Source: Bradyrhizobium jicamae (GTDB lineage Bacteria; Pseudomonadota; Alphaproteobacteria; Rhizobiales; Xanthobacteraceae). From it: a stretch of 64,000 bases of DNA. The translations under genes and the position numbers were made by a program. The stretch spans positions 57,458 to 121,457 of the forward strand of contig NZ_LLXZ01000120.1 in assembly GCF_001440395.1 (NCBI RefSeq), given 5' to 3'. Of the stretch, positions 42,278 to 51,728 are shown piece by piece; the first letter of the stretch is position 1, and each line of letters opens with the position of its first letter. The notes beneath the pieces are model-generated. The model made no database searches, was not told the DNA's origin, and saw only the letters and a list, made by a program, of their open reading frames with translations.

Positions 42278-43264
42278 TCAGCTACCCTTGATGCCGGCCT
42301 CGCGAATGATCGTGCCCCAGCGGCCCGTCGCATCCTTGAGCCAGGTCCGGAACTCCTCCGGCGATTGGGCGCGCACCACGCCACCCTGCTCGGCGACCTT
42401 CTGCTGAATCTCGGGCATCTCGAGAATCTTGCGGATTTCGGCGTTCAACCACGCGACCATGGCGGGCGGCGTTCCGCCCGTCGTCAGGATTCCCTGCCAG
42501 GTCCCGGCGTCGCCGCCGGGCAGGCCCGCCTCCTTGAAGGTCGGCAGATCCGGAGCCGACGCCAGCCGTTGCTCTCCGGTGACCGCAAGCCCGGTGAGCT
42601 GCTTGTTCAACACGAACGGCATGGTTGCGATAGCACCATTGATGATCACGCCGCTCTCTCCGGAAACGACAGCGCGCGAGGCGGCCGCGCCGCCCTTGTA
42701 GGGAACGTTCTTCCACTGAATCCCGAGTTGCTTCGCCATCGCCACCGCCGTGATGTGGGTGGCGCCACCGACGCCCGAATTGGCGATGGTGAGCTTGTTC
42801 GGGTTGGCCTTGGCGTATTCGATCAGTTCCTTCGTTGACTTCGCCGGCACCGATTCATGGACGGCCAGAACGTAGGGGCCGAACATCACCATGGAAATGG
42901 GCGCGAGTTCCTTCTCGACGTCGAACGTGAGATCGGAGAACAGGCTGGGCGCGGTCGCCAGCGATCCGACATCCATCAGCAACAAAGTGTGGCCGTCGGG
43001 CTGCGCCTTGGCGACCGTGTCGGCGCCAAGGTTGCCTGCGGCGCCGGGCTTGTTCTCGACCACCACCGATTGCCCGATCGCAGCTGATAGCTTCGGGCCG
43101 ATCAGGCGGGCCAGAATGTCCGAGGTGCCACCGGGAGCAAACGGCACGATCAACCGCACCGGCCGTTCAAAATTCTGAGCCGCGGCCCCGCTTGGCGCCA
43201 GGACACATATCGACACCGAAAGGGCGGCGGCGGCGATCGCCCGGGCGAGAGATGACATGGACAT
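42278..43264 (-). CDS. tctC: Tripartite tricarboxylate transporter binding protein (TctC/Bug)
   Basis: The 328-residue periplasmic protein has a signal peptide ending in SGAAAQNFERP and the Bug-family signatures RLIVPFAPGGTSDILARL and VVENKPGAAGNLGAD. It binds the substrate for TctAB. The operon is divergent from a LysR gene at 43499. Confidence 0.92.
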   Translation of the reverse strand: MSMSSLARAIAAAALSVSICVLAPSGAAAQNFERPVRLIVPFAPGGTSDILARLIGPKLSAAIGQSVVVENKPGAAGNLGADTVAKAQPDGHTLLLMDVGSLATAPSLFSDLTFDVEKELAPISMVMFGPYVLAVHESVPAKSTKELIEYAKANPNKLTIANSGVGGATHITAVAMAKQLGIQWKNVPYKGGAAASRAVVSGESGVIINGAIATMPFVLNKQLTGLAVTGEQRLASAPDLPTFKEAGLPGGDAGTWQGILTTGGTPPAMVAWLNAEIRKILEMPEIQQKVAEQGGVVRAQSPEEFRTWLKDATGRWGTIIREAGIKGS

Positions 43265-43394
43265 CGGTCTTCCTCCGTTTCAAAGCGCAGTTCCGCGCGA
43301 TCCCGCCGTTTCACCGGCCGGCTGCAGGCCTCCGAGGCTGCGTTGCGCGAAATGATAGGTCATGGGTCGGGCCGCCCATGAATTAGACTGCGGA

Positions 43395-43408
43395 TAGGTC
43401 GATACCTT
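43395..43408. promoter_or_regulatory. Possible LysR site between tctC and the LysR gene
   Basis: TAGGTCGATACCTT contains a short inverted repeat AGGT-CGAT-ACCT in the 234-base divergent gap. The match to a LysR T-N11-A site is loose; nothing else obvious stands out in this gap. Confidence 0.2.
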
Positions 43409-43498
43409 TTTTGGATGGATCGGCCGTGCGCGAGCCGATAGAAGCAAGACAACCGGCACGTCGCCGGCCCCTCGTTTCAGGTCGAAGATACAGATTTC

Positions 43499-44425
43499 AT
43501 GTTTGAGTTGAGCCAGTTGCGTTGCTTCGTTGCGGTTGCAGAAGAACTGCATTTCGGGCGTGCGGCGCTGCGGCTGAACATGACGCAGCCGCCGCTCAGT
43601 CGTCAGATCCAGATTCTCGAACGCGTCCTCGATGTGACGCTCCTGGAACGCAGCAACCGGGCCGTCCGGCTGACGCCCGCCGGGCAGCGTTTTCTGGCGG
43701 ACGCGCGACATCTGCTCAAATTGGCGGAAAGCGCTGCCGCGCTGGCCCGGCGGGTGGCAAGCGGCAAGGCCGGATCGATCAATATCGGCTTCACCGCGAC
43801 ATCGGCCTACAGCTACGTGCCGGCGCTGGTCGCGGCCTGCCGGCGCGAACTGCCCGATATTGAGATCTCGTTGAAGGAAATGGTCTCCAGCGACCAGCTC
43901 AAGCGGCTCGATTCCGGCGAGGTCGATATCGGCCTGCTCCGCCCGCCGATTCCGCGTGGCAACCTCAGTTCCTTCCGCGTCACGGCGGAGCCGCTGGTCG
44001 CGGCGTTGCCGGGCGGCCACCCGCTGGCGCAGGCTGATCAATCACGCCTGGAGGATCTCGCGAGCGAGCCCTTCATCATGTACGAGCCGTATGAAGCCCG
44101 CTATTTCCACGATCTCCTGGTTGAGCTGTTCTCGCGCGCAAGCCTGGTGCCGAATTACGTGCAGCATCTTGCGCAGATCCATTCGATCCTCGCCATGGTG
44201 CATTCCGGTGTGGGCGTGGCGTTAGTCCCCGAGACCGCGCTTAATCTGCGTTTCAGCGGCGTGGTGCTGCGACCCGTCCTGATGCAGTGGCAGCGGCCGG
44301 CCGAGCTGTTCTTCGTCTGGCGCAGCGACAACGACAATCCGCTTCTCCCCGTCATTGCCGGCATAGCCCGAGACCTTGCGGCTCGGGCGGGCTCGATCCA
44401 ATCAATGGATCGATCGATACAGTGA
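43499..44425 (+). CDS. LysR-family transcriptional regulator
   Basis: The 308-residue regulator has an N-terminal winged HTH (MFELSQLRCFVAVAEELHFGRAALRLNMTQPPLSRQIQ in part) and a C-terminal effector domain. It lies between tctCBA (divergent) and kdgD (same strand, 63 bases on), so it probably controls sugar-acid transport and breakdown. The inducer may be glucarate or galactarate. Confidence 0.92.
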   Translation: MFELSQLRCFVAVAEELHFGRAALRLNMTQPPLSRQIQILERVLDVTLLERSNRAVRLTPAGQRFLADARHLLKLAESAAALARRVASGKAGSINIGFTATSAYSYVPALVAACRRELPDIEISLKEMVSSDQLKRLDSGEVDIGLLRPPIPRGNLSSFRVTAEPLVAALPGGHPLAQADQSRLEDLASEPFIMYEPYEARYFHDLLVELFSRASLVPNYVQHLAQIHSILAMVHSGVGVALVPETALNLRFSGVVLRPVLMQWQRPAELFFVWRSDNDNPLLPVIAGIARDLAARAGSIQSMDRSIQ

Positions 44426-44488
44426 TTGGTCTCCATCGGTGACCATCTTGCATTAGTTCTTCAGCGTAAGCCGCTGAAGGATCAGAGC

Positions 44489-45439
44489 ATGAGCAAGATG
44501 ACCCCGAAGGAGATGGCCAGCCAGATCGGCAACGGCCTGCTGTCGTTCCCCGTCACACCATTTCGGCCCGACAACGCGTTCGACGAAACCCGCTACCGCT
44601 CCAATCTGGAGTGGCTGTGCGGCCATGAGGTGGCAGGTCTATTCGCCGCCGGCGGCACCGGCGAATTCTTCTCGCTGAGCCCGGCCGAAGTCCTGAAGGT
44701 GGTGGCAACGGCGGTGGATGAGACCAGGGGACGCGTGCCGGTGCTCGCCGGGATCGGTTACGGCACGGCGATGGCGACGCAACTTGCCATTGGGGCCGAG
44801 GCGGCCGGCGCCGACGGCTTGCTGCTGCTGCCGCCCTATCTGGTCTTCTCCGAACAGGAGGGACTGGCGGCCCATGTCGAGGCGGTGTGTAACGCCACCA
44901 AGCTCGGCGTCATCGTCTACAACCGCGATAATGCGATCCTGAACGAGGATACGCTCGAGAAGCTGTGCCAGCGCTGTCCCAATTTGCTCGGCTACAAGGA
45001 CGGCATCGGTGACATCGAGCTGATGACCCGCATTCATCTGCGCATGGGCGACCGGCTGACCTATATCGGCGGGCTGCCGACCGCCGAGACCTTTGCACTG
45101 CCCTATCTGGAAATGGGCGTCACCACCTATTCCTCAGCGGTCTTCAATTTCGTGCCGGAGTTCTCGACCAAATTCTACGCCGCCGTGCGGCAGCGCGACC
45201 GCGAGACGGTGCAGGCGGGCTTACGCGACTTCATCCTTCCCTTGATCGCAATCCGCAACCGCAAGCGCGGCTATGCCGTCTCGATCATCAAGGCGGGCAT
45301 GAAGGTGATCGGTCGCGACAGCGGCCATGTCCGCTCGCCGCTGACGGACCTGACGCCGGCCGAGACCGAGGAACTGACGGCCCTCGTCGCGCGTCTCGAG
45401 ACCAGCGAGTTCGCTAGGCGGGAGCTGGCGGCCGCCTAG
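44489..45439 (+). CDS. kdgD: 5-dehydro-4-deoxyglucarate dehydratase
   Basis: KdgD removes water and CO2 from 5-dehydro-4-deoxy-D-glucarate to give 2-oxoglutarate semialdehyde. The 316-residue protein is of the DapA/NAL aldolase superfamily with the FAAGGTGEFFSLSPAE segment, the catalytic tyrosine in VIVYNRDNA and the Schiff-base lysine in LLGYKDGIGDIELM. The ATG at 44489 follows a GAAGGA site. It pairs with garD at 58333 for galactarate use. Confidence 0.96.
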   Translation: MSKMTPKEMASQIGNGLLSFPVTPFRPDNAFDETRYRSNLEWLCGHEVAGLFAAGGTGEFFSLSPAEVLKVVATAVDETRGRVPVLAGIGYGTAMATQLAIGAEAAGADGLLLLPPYLVFSEQEGLAAHVEAVCNATKLGVIVYNRDNAILNEDTLEKLCQRCPNLLGYKDGIGDIELMTRIHLRMGDRLTYIGGLPTAETFALPYLEMGVTTYSSAVFNFVPEFSTKFYAAVRQRDRETVQAGLRDFILPLIAIRNRKRGYAVSIIKAGMKVIGRDSGHVRSPLTDLTPAETEELTALVARLETSEFARRELAAA

Positions 45440-45491
45440 AGCGAGATGGGTTGGAGTCGAATCGAGATGCCGGTAGTGCGAAGCACTAACG

Positions 45492-45632
45492 ATCTCGTGT
45501 CCCGGACGCAGTGCAAAGACCCTTCGGCGGCACACCACAGGGCCCAGACACAAAATCGCGAAAACAACCCCATGCAAAGTAGAATGGGCCCGGCTCGCAG
45601 CACTCACGCCGCTTGCGTCCGGGACACGAGAT
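45492..45632. repeat. 19-bp inverted repeat element in intergenic region
   Basis: ATCTCGTGTCCCGGACGCA (45492-45510) and TGCGTCCGGGACACGAGAT (45614-45632) are perfect inverted copies. A looser outer pair (about 45440-45455 and 45649-45671, GAGC...GAGAT...GGTTGG) flanks them. The 241-base gap between kdgD and gguB has no gene. The sequence resembles a dispersed element of Bradyrhizobium and may terminate both convergent genes. Confidence 0.75.
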
Positions 45633-45680
45633 GATCCATCGTCACGGCCCAACCTAATCTCATTCTGCTCCAGCCCGCCT

Positions 45681-46862
45681 CTATCGCCGCTGGTTATAGA
45701 CGTCCAGGCACACCGCGCCGAGCAGGACCAGTCCCTTGATCACCTGCTGGTAGTCGATGCCGATACCGAGGATCGACATGCCGTTGTTCATGACGCCCAT
45801 GATCATGGCCCCGATCACGGCGCCGCCGACCTTGCCGACGCCGCCATAGGCGGACGCGCCGCCGATGAAGCAGGCCGCGATGACGTCGAGCTCGAAGCCG
45901 GCGCCGGCCTTCGGCGTCGCGGTATTGAGCCGCGCCGCGAACACGAGACCGGCGAGCGCCGCCAGCACGCCCATGTTGACGAAGGTCAGGAACGTCAGCC
46001 GTTCGGTCTTGATGCCGGACAGGCTAGCGGCCCTGGCGTTGCCGCCGATGGCATAGATGTGGCGGCCAATCACGGTGCGGGTGGTAACGAAGCCATAGAG
46101 TGCGATCAGCGCCGTCATGATGACCAGCACGTTGGGCAGGCCGCGATGCGAGGCGATCAGGCCGGCAAAAAATACGATCACCGCGAACAGCACCGCACTC
46201 TTGGCGACGAAGAAGCCAAAGGGCTCGACCTCGATGCCATGCGATGCCTGCCGCGCCCGGCTCTTGGCGCTGGTATAGACCAGCGCAACCGCCAGCACGG
46301 CCCCGATCAACAGCGATGTCGGATAAAGCGTGCCGGCGCCGGGAAACAGTTCGGGAATGAAGCCGGACGACAGTTTCTGGAAGGTCGGCGGAAACGGCCC
46401 GACCGACTGACCCGCCAGGATCGCGAGCGCAAGGCCCTTGAACACCAGCATGCCGGCCAACGTCACGATGAAGGACGGGATCTTGAAATAGGCAACCCAA
46501 TAGCCCTGCGCGGCGCCGATCAGCGCACCCACCAGGAGGCAGGCGATGAAGGCCAGCGGATAGGCGACGTGGTAGCGCACCATCAGCACGGCAGCTACGG
46601 CGCCGACGAAGCCCGCCACCGAGCCGACCGAGAGATCGATATGGCCGGTGACGATGATCAGGAGCATGCCGAGCGCCATGATCACGATGTAGCTGTTCTG
46701 CAGCACCAGATTGGTCAAATTGAGAGGCTGCAGCAGCGTGCCGTCAGTCATGACCTGGAAGAACAGCATGATCGCAAACAGCGACAGCAGCATGCCGTAG
46801 TTGCGCAGATTGTTCTTGATGAAGCCGGCGTGCCCGGGCAGCGCAACCGCCTTGTCGGTCAT
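45681..46862 (-). CDS. gguB: Multiple-monosaccharide ABC transporter permease (GguB/MmsB)
   Basis: The 393-residue permease has about ten hydrophobic segments and the sugar-permease signature ITGHIDLSVGSVAGFVGA. It overlaps the ATPase gene by four bases. It takes up sugars such as arabinose, xylose, galactose and glucose with ChvE and GguA in Agrobacterium. Confidence 0.93.
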   Translation of the reverse strand: MTDKAVALPGHAGFIKNNLRNYGMLLSLFAIMLFFQVMTDGTLLQPLNLTNLVLQNSYIVIMALGMLLIIVTGHIDLSVGSVAGFVGAVAAVLMVRYHVAYPLAFIACLLVGALIGAAQGYWVAYFKIPSFIVTLAGMLVFKGLALAILAGQSVGPFPPTFQKLSSGFIPELFPGAGTLYPTSLLIGAVLAVALVYTSAKSRARQASHGIEVEPFGFFVAKSAVLFAVIVFFAGLIASHRGLPNVLVIMTALIALYGFVTTRTVIGRHIYAIGGNARAASLSGIKTERLTFLTFVNMGVLAALAGLVFAARLNTATPKAGAGFELDVIAACFIGGASAYGGVGKVGGAVIGAMIMGVMNNGMSILGIGIDYQQVIKGLVLLGAVCLDVYNQRR

Positions 46863-48421
46863 GGCTGCAGTTCTCCCTGAAGTACCTTCTTGTCCATTTC
46901 CTTGTTGCGCATGATGGCGCGCATGATCCTTTCCTGCGTGGCCTCGGCGGCGGAGAATTCACCGACGAAGGCGCCGTCATTCATCACCAAAATGCGGTCG
47001 CAGACCCCGAGCAACTCCGGCATTTCCGACGAGATCATCACCACCCCCTTGCCCGCCTCGGCAAGCTCATTGATGATACAATAGATTTCGTATTTTGCCC
47101 CGACGTCGATGCCGCGCGTCGGCTCGTCGAGGAATAATACTTTCGGATCGGTCATCAACCATTTCGACAGCACCACCTTCTGCTGGTTGCCGCCGGAAAG
47201 CTGGCCGGTCTCCTGATAGACGTCGGAACACCTGATACGCATCCGGTTGCGATAGTCGTTCGCAACGCGCAGTTCGGACATGTCGTCGATCACGCCCTGC
47301 CGCGCCACCCGGCCAAGGCTCGCCAGCGTGATGTTCTTGCGAACGTCCGCGTCGAGGATCAGGCCGAGCTCCTTGCGATCCTCGGTGACGTAAGCGAGCC
47401 CGGCATCGATCGCGGCCGCCACGCTGGATAGATGCACTTCCCTTCCGTCGAGCCAGACGCGGCCGCTGATCCGCTCGCCCCAGGCGCGGCCGAACAGGCT
47501 CATGGCGAATTCGGTGCGGCCGGCGCCCATCAGCCCGGCGATCCCGACCACCTCCCCGCGCCGGACCTCGAAATCCACGCCCTTGATCACGCGGCGGTCC
47601 CGGTGCAGCGGATGATGCACGGTCCAGTCCTTGACGGTGAAGACCGGTGTACCGATCGTGGCCGTGCGTTGCGGAAAGCGATGGGCCAGATCGCGATTGA
47701 CCATGCTGCGGATGATCCGGTCCTCTTCCACCGTCTCGGCCCGGCAATCGATGCTGTCGACGGTGCGGCCGTCGCGCAGCACCGTGATCCGGTCGGCGAC
47801 GCGGGCTACCTCGGACAATTTGTGCGAGATCAGGATCGAGGCGATGCCCTGCGCGCGGAACGCCAGCAGACGCTCCAACAGCGCCGCGCTGTCGTTCTCG
47901 TTCAGGCTGGCGGTCGGCTCGTCGAGAATGAGCAGTCGCACCCGCTTGGACAGGGCCTTGGCGATCTCAACCAATTGCTGCTTGCCGACGCCGAGATCCG
48001 TCACCAGCGTATCCGGCATCTCGGTGAGGCCGACCTGGGCGAGCAATTCCTTCGTCCGGCGATAGACCGTGTCGCGGTCGATCACGCCAAGGCTCGATGG
48101 CGGATGCGACAGAAAAATGTTCTCCGCAATCGACATCAGCGGAATCAGCGCCAGTTCCTGGTGGATGATGATGATGCCGAGCGCCTCGGAATCATTGATG
48201 TCGCGAAAGCGTCGCTCCTCGCCGTCGAAGATGATGCTGCCTTCGTAGTCGCCGTGGGGATAGACGCCGCTCAGCACCTTCATCAGGGTCGACTTCCCGG
48301 CGCCGTTCTCGCCGACCAGCGCATGGATCTGCCCCGCCTCCACCGTGAAGTTGACGTCGCGCAACGCCTGCACGCCGGCAAAGCTCTTGCTTACGCCGCG
48401 CATTTCGAGAATTGCGGTCAT
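46859..48421 (-). CDS. gguA: Multiple-monosaccharide ABC transporter ATPase (GguA/MmsA)
   Basis: The 520-residue protein carries two fused ABC domains. The first has GENGAGKST and a signature region VGKQQLVEIAKALS; the second has SGGNQQKVVLSKWL and LFLDEPTRGIDVGAKYEI. It overlaps gguB by four bases and lies 88 bases after chvE. Confidence 0.94.
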   Translation of the reverse strand: MTAILEMRGVSKSFAGVQALRDVNFTVEAGQIHALVGENGAGKSTLMKVLSGVYPHGDYEGSIIFDGEERRFRDINDSEALGIIIIHQELALIPLMSIAENIFLSHPPSSLGVIDRDTVYRRTKELLAQVGLTEMPDTLVTDLGVGKQQLVEIAKALSKRVRLLILDEPTASLNENDSAALLERLLAFRAQGIASILISHKLSEVARVADRITVLRDGRTVDSIDCRAETVEEDRIIRSMVNRDLAHRFPQRTATIGTPVFTVKDWTVHHPLHRDRRVIKGVDFEVRRGEVVGIAGLMGAGRTEFAMSLFGRAWGERISGRVWLDGREVHLSSVAAAIDAGLAYVTEDRKELGLILDADVRKNITLASLGRVARQGVIDDMSELRVANDYRNRMRIRCSDVYQETGQLSGGNQQKVVLSKWLMTDPKVLFLDEPTRGIDVGAKYEIYCIINELAEAGKGVVMISSEMPELLGVCDRILVMNDGAFVGEFSAAEATQERIMRAIMRNKEMDKKVLQGELQP

Positions 48422-48509
48422 CGCGTCATCACGTCCTTTATCTGTCTACCCGCAACAACCAGATACAGACAGGTGGCAGCGCCAGCTATCGCCGGCGCCG
48501 CCCTCCCGC

Positions 48510-49583
48510 TCAGTCGATCTGCGACTTCTTGTAGTAGCCGCCTTCGATCAGCACCTTCTCCCAGTTGCTCTTGTCGACGACGACAGGCTTAAGGAGATAG
48601 GACGGTACCACCTTGACGCCGTTGTTGTAGGTCTTGGTGTCGTTGACGGTCACTTCCTTGCCGCTGAGGGCTGCGTCGACCATGTCGGCGGTAACCTTGG
48701 CGAGATCGCGGGTATCCTTGAAGATGGTCGAATATTGCTCGCCGCGCAGCATCGACTTGATCGATGGCACCTCGGCGTCCTGGCCGCTGACAACAGGCAT
48801 CGCCATGTTGCCGCTGCCATAGCCGACGCCCTTCAGCGACGACAGAATGCCGATGGATAGACCGTCATAGGGCGAGAGCACCGCATCGACCCGCTTGCGG
48901 CCGTAGAACGCGCTCAGGAGGTTGTCCATGCGGGCCTGGGCGGTGGCGCCGTCCCAGCGGAGCGTCGAGACCTTGTCCATGCCCTTCTGGCCGCTGCCGA
49001 TCACCAGCTTGCCGCTGTCGATATAGGGCTGCAGCACCGACATCGAGCCATTGTAGAAGAAGTAGGCGTTGTTGTCGTCCGGCGAACCGCCGAACAGTTC
49101 GATGTTGAAGGGGCCCTTGCCTTCCTTCAGGCCCAGCGCCTGCTCGATCGATTGGGCCTGCAGCACGCCGACCTGGAAATTGTCGAAGGTGGCGTAGTAG
49201 TCGACATTGGGCGTGTCGCGGATCAGGCGGTCATAGGCGATCACGATGATGCCCTTGGCCTTGGCCTGCTTCAGCACGTCGGACAGCGTGGTGCCGTCAA
49301 TCGCCGCGATCACCAGCACCTTGGCGCCCTTGGTCACCATGTTCTCGACCTGCGAGAGCTGGTTCGGAATATCGTCCTCGGCATATTGCAGGTCGGTGCC
49401 GTAGCCACGCTCCTTCAGGATTTTTACGATGTTGTTGCCGTCATCTATCCAGCGCGCCGAGGATTTGGTCGGCATGGCGATGCCGACGGTTCCCTTGCTC
49501 TGGGCAAAAGCGCCGGTCACCGCCGCTGCGGCCATGGTTGCTGCCAGCGCGAGCGCCGACAGTGTGGTCTTCAGACTAGTCAT
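48510..49583 (-). CDS. chvE: Periplasmic multiple-sugar-binding protein ChvE
   Basis: The 357-residue binding protein has a signal peptide (ALALAATMAAAAVTGAFAQ) and ChvE features (VGIAMPTKSSARWIDDGNN, AYDRLIRDTPNVDYYATFDN, LFGGSPDDNNAYFFYNGSM). It delivers several aldoses to GguAB and in Agrobacterium also signals sugars to the VirA kinase. No vir genes are in the window. Confidence 0.95.
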   Translation of the reverse strand: MTSLKTTLSALALAATMAAAAVTGAFAQSKGTVGIAMPTKSSARWIDDGNNIVKILKERGYGTDLQYAEDDIPNQLSQVENMVTKGAKVLVIAAIDGTTLSDVLKQAKAKGIIVIAYDRLIRDTPNVDYYATFDNFQVGVLQAQSIEQALGLKEGKGPFNIELFGGSPDDNNAYFFYNGSMSVLQPYIDSGKLVIGSGQKGMDKVSTLRWDGATAQARMDNLLSAFYGRKRVDAVLSPYDGLSIGILSSLKGVGYGSGNMAMPVVSGQDAEVPSIKSMLRGEQYSTIFKDTRDLAKVTADMVDAALSGKEVTVNDTKTYNNGVKVVPSYLLKPVVVDKSNWEKVLIEGGYYKKSQID

Positions 49584-49692
49584 GCTTCACTCCCTTATCG
49601 AGGATCTGTAGTTCCTGGATTGTCGGACCGCTGAATACGGTTCTTGAAATTCACCTGCTCTTTCGCTTTTGTGCCGCGCCCCGTCTCCTCCA

Positions 49693-50595
49693 TCAACCCG
49701 TCGCAAGTTTGACGTCTGGTTCGGGGCGGCCGCGCACCGCGACATCGAGCACAAACGTGCGGCCATGGTCGGGATCGGCGCGTTTGGCGTCCTCCGCCAT
49801 TCCCTGCCAGGCCGACGTAACCAGCAGGCGCGAAAAATCCTGGCCGACAAAAGCGGGGCAGCTCGATTGCCTCGCCGGGACGCGGATCGTGCGCAGATGC
49901 ACACCTTCCGGGCTGTAGACGTCAATGCAGCCGCCGCCCCAGCGCGCGTTCCAGATCACCCCCTCGGCATCGACCACCGCGCCGTCAATCCCGCCACCGT
50001 TCCGCCGGGTGACCAGCGCGGCGGGCTCGCCGCGCGGCAGGCCGGTCGCCGCGTCGAGATCGACACGGAACAGCACGTTCTTCCCGGTGTCGGCGAAATA
50101 GCCGATGGTCCCGTCCGGCGAGAAGCAGATCGCGTTCGGAATTGTGATGTGATCGTAGAGGCGCAACAGCTTGCCGCGGTGCAGCGCATAGATGGCGCCG
50201 AGCCCTCGCTCCGCCTTCCGGCCCATGGTCCCGATCCAGAAGGTGCCGGACGGATGCACCCTTGCGTCGTTCGAACGCGTGGCGTCATTATCGGCTTCAA
50301 GCGGAAGGAACAGCGTCATCCCTCCATTCGCGGAGTCGCGGATATAGAGTCCGTCATCGGCGACGAGCAACTGGCGACGCGCATCGATCCGCCCGAGCGC
50401 GCTGCCCATCACGCCGAGAGAATGGATGGTGGTCTGCCCGGTGTCGAGCCGCGCCTCGAACAGGCGGCGACCGATAATGTCGAACCACCAGGCCGTATCG
50501 GTTGCCGCGTCGTAGGTCGGTCCCTCGCCAAGATGGCACCGCTCGCCGCAGAGAACGGTCGTCGGCACCTCTTCCATCCTGTGACCACCAATCAT
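49693..50595 (-). CDS. SMP-30/gluconolactonase family lactonase
   Basis: The 300-residue beta-propeller hydrolase has ERCHLGEGPTYDAATDTAWWFDI, RVHPSGTFWIGTMG and NAICFSPDG, with Glu and Asp/Asn ligands for a divalent metal. It likely opens the arabino- or galactono-lactone made by the dehydrogenase upstream in the same operon. It overlaps galM by four bases and is the last gene. Confidence 0.92.
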   Translation of the reverse strand: MIGGHRMEEVPTTVLCGERCHLGEGPTYDAATDTAWWFDIIGRRLFEARLDTGQTTIHSLGVMGSALGRIDARRQLLVADDGLYIRDSANGGMTLFLPLEADNDATRSNDARVHPSGTFWIGTMGRKAERGLGAIYALHRGKLLRLYDHITIPNAICFSPDGTIGYFADTGKNVLFRVDLDAATGLPRGEPAALVTRRNGGGIDGAVVDAEGVIWNARWGGGCIDVYSPEGVHLRTIRVPARQSSCPAFVGQDFSRLLVTSAWQGMAEDAKRADPDHGRTFVLDVAVRGRPEPDVKLATG

Positions 50596-51728
50596 CGCCC
50601 GCTCCTGGGTAACTCTACCTCGGATTGTGTTCCGATAGCGCCCTGGATCGCGTGCGTAAAGCGGTACGACGTGGTGTGACGATAGACCTCGCCCGGCGCA
50701 AGCCGTGCGGTCGGAAAGTCCGGCCGATTGGGCGTATCGGGCCAGGCGTGCGGCTCGAGGCAGATGGCGTCGGATTGACGATACAGGCGGTCCCCTTTTC
50801 CGCCGGAGGAGCCGTCGAGAAAGTTTCCGGAATAGACCTGCAGGCCGGGCTGATTGGTGAACAGTTCGAGCACGCGGCCCGAGGTTGGCTCGGCCAGCCG
50901 CGCGGCGAAGCGGGGCTCGCCACCTGCCGGCGCGAGACAGAAATTATGATCGTAGCCGCGGCCCACGCGCAGTTGCGGATGGTCGTTGCGAATCCGCGCG
51001 CCGACCTCGAAGCCTTCGCGGAAGTCGAACGGCGTGCCGGCGACCTCACTGGGCGGCTGCGGCAGCGGGATCGCGCCGGTATCGATGGCGAGAAAATGAT
51101 CCGCCGCCACGGTGAGGTGGTGATTGAGAATGTTCCGGCCGGAGCGCGCGCCGGAGAGATTGAAGAAACTGTGATTGGTGAGATTGACCACGGTGGGCCG
51201 GTCGGTCCGCGCTGTCATGTCGAGAGAAAGTTCCATCGGTCCGCTGAGGCGCCAGGTCACCTCCACATCCAGCGTACCAGGATATCCCTCCTCGCGGTCA
51301 GCGCTGGTATAGGACAGCGTGACGGCCGGCCGATCTCCATCATCGATCCGGACAATGCGCCAGTTACGGCGATCGAAGCCCTCCAGCCCGCCGTGCAGCG
51401 CATTGACGCCGTTATTGGCCGCGAGCTGCACCTTGGTGCCATCGAGCACGAAGCGCGCACCAGCGATCCGGTTAGCGTAGCGCCCGACGGTCGCACCGAA
51501 GAACTGCCGGCGGGCGAGATATCCCTCGAACGCGTCATGGCCAAGCACGACGTCGTCGCGCCGTCCGGCGACGTCAGGCACCATCAACGCCTGCAGGCTC
51601 GCACCATAAGTGATAATCGATGCTTCGATCCCGCCATCCCATTGCAGGACAACGCGCTCGACTTCGCTGCCGTCAGGCAGGACGCCGAAGCGGGAATGCG
51701 CGACGCGAGAGACGGACGTAGCGTTCAT
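50592..51728 (-). CDS. galM: Aldose 1-epimerase
   Basis: The 378-residue mutarotase has the GalM signature with NHSFFNLSG, the catalytic His in GRGYDHNFCL and the terminal Glu in the CLEPHAWPDTPNRPDF region. It equilibrates alpha and beta forms of the sugar before oxidation. It overlaps both neighbours by four bases. Confidence 0.94.
   Translation of the reverse strand: MNATSVSRVAHSRFGVLPDGSEVERVVLQWDGGIEASIITYGASLQALMVPDVAGRRDDVVLGHDAFEGYLARRQFFGATVGRYANRIAGARFVLDGTKVQLAANNGVNALHGGLEGFDRRNWRIVRIDDGDRPAVTLSYTSADREEGYPGTLDVEVTWRLSGPMELSLDMTARTDRPTVVNLTNHSFFNLSGARSGRNILNHHLTVAADHFLAIDTGAIPLPQPPSEVAGTPFDFREGFEVGARIRNDHPQLRVGRGYDHNFCLAPAGGEPRFAARLAEPTSGRVLELFTNQPGLQVYSGNFLDGSSGGKGDRLYRQSDAICLEPHAWPDTPNRPDFPTARLAPGEVYRHTTSYRFTHAIQGAIGTQSEVELPRSGR

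Noticed and set aside
48439..48473. CTGTCT/AGACAG short dyad between chvE and gguA
   Set aside because: Six-base arms with a long loop are expected by chance; no T run, so not called as a terminator.
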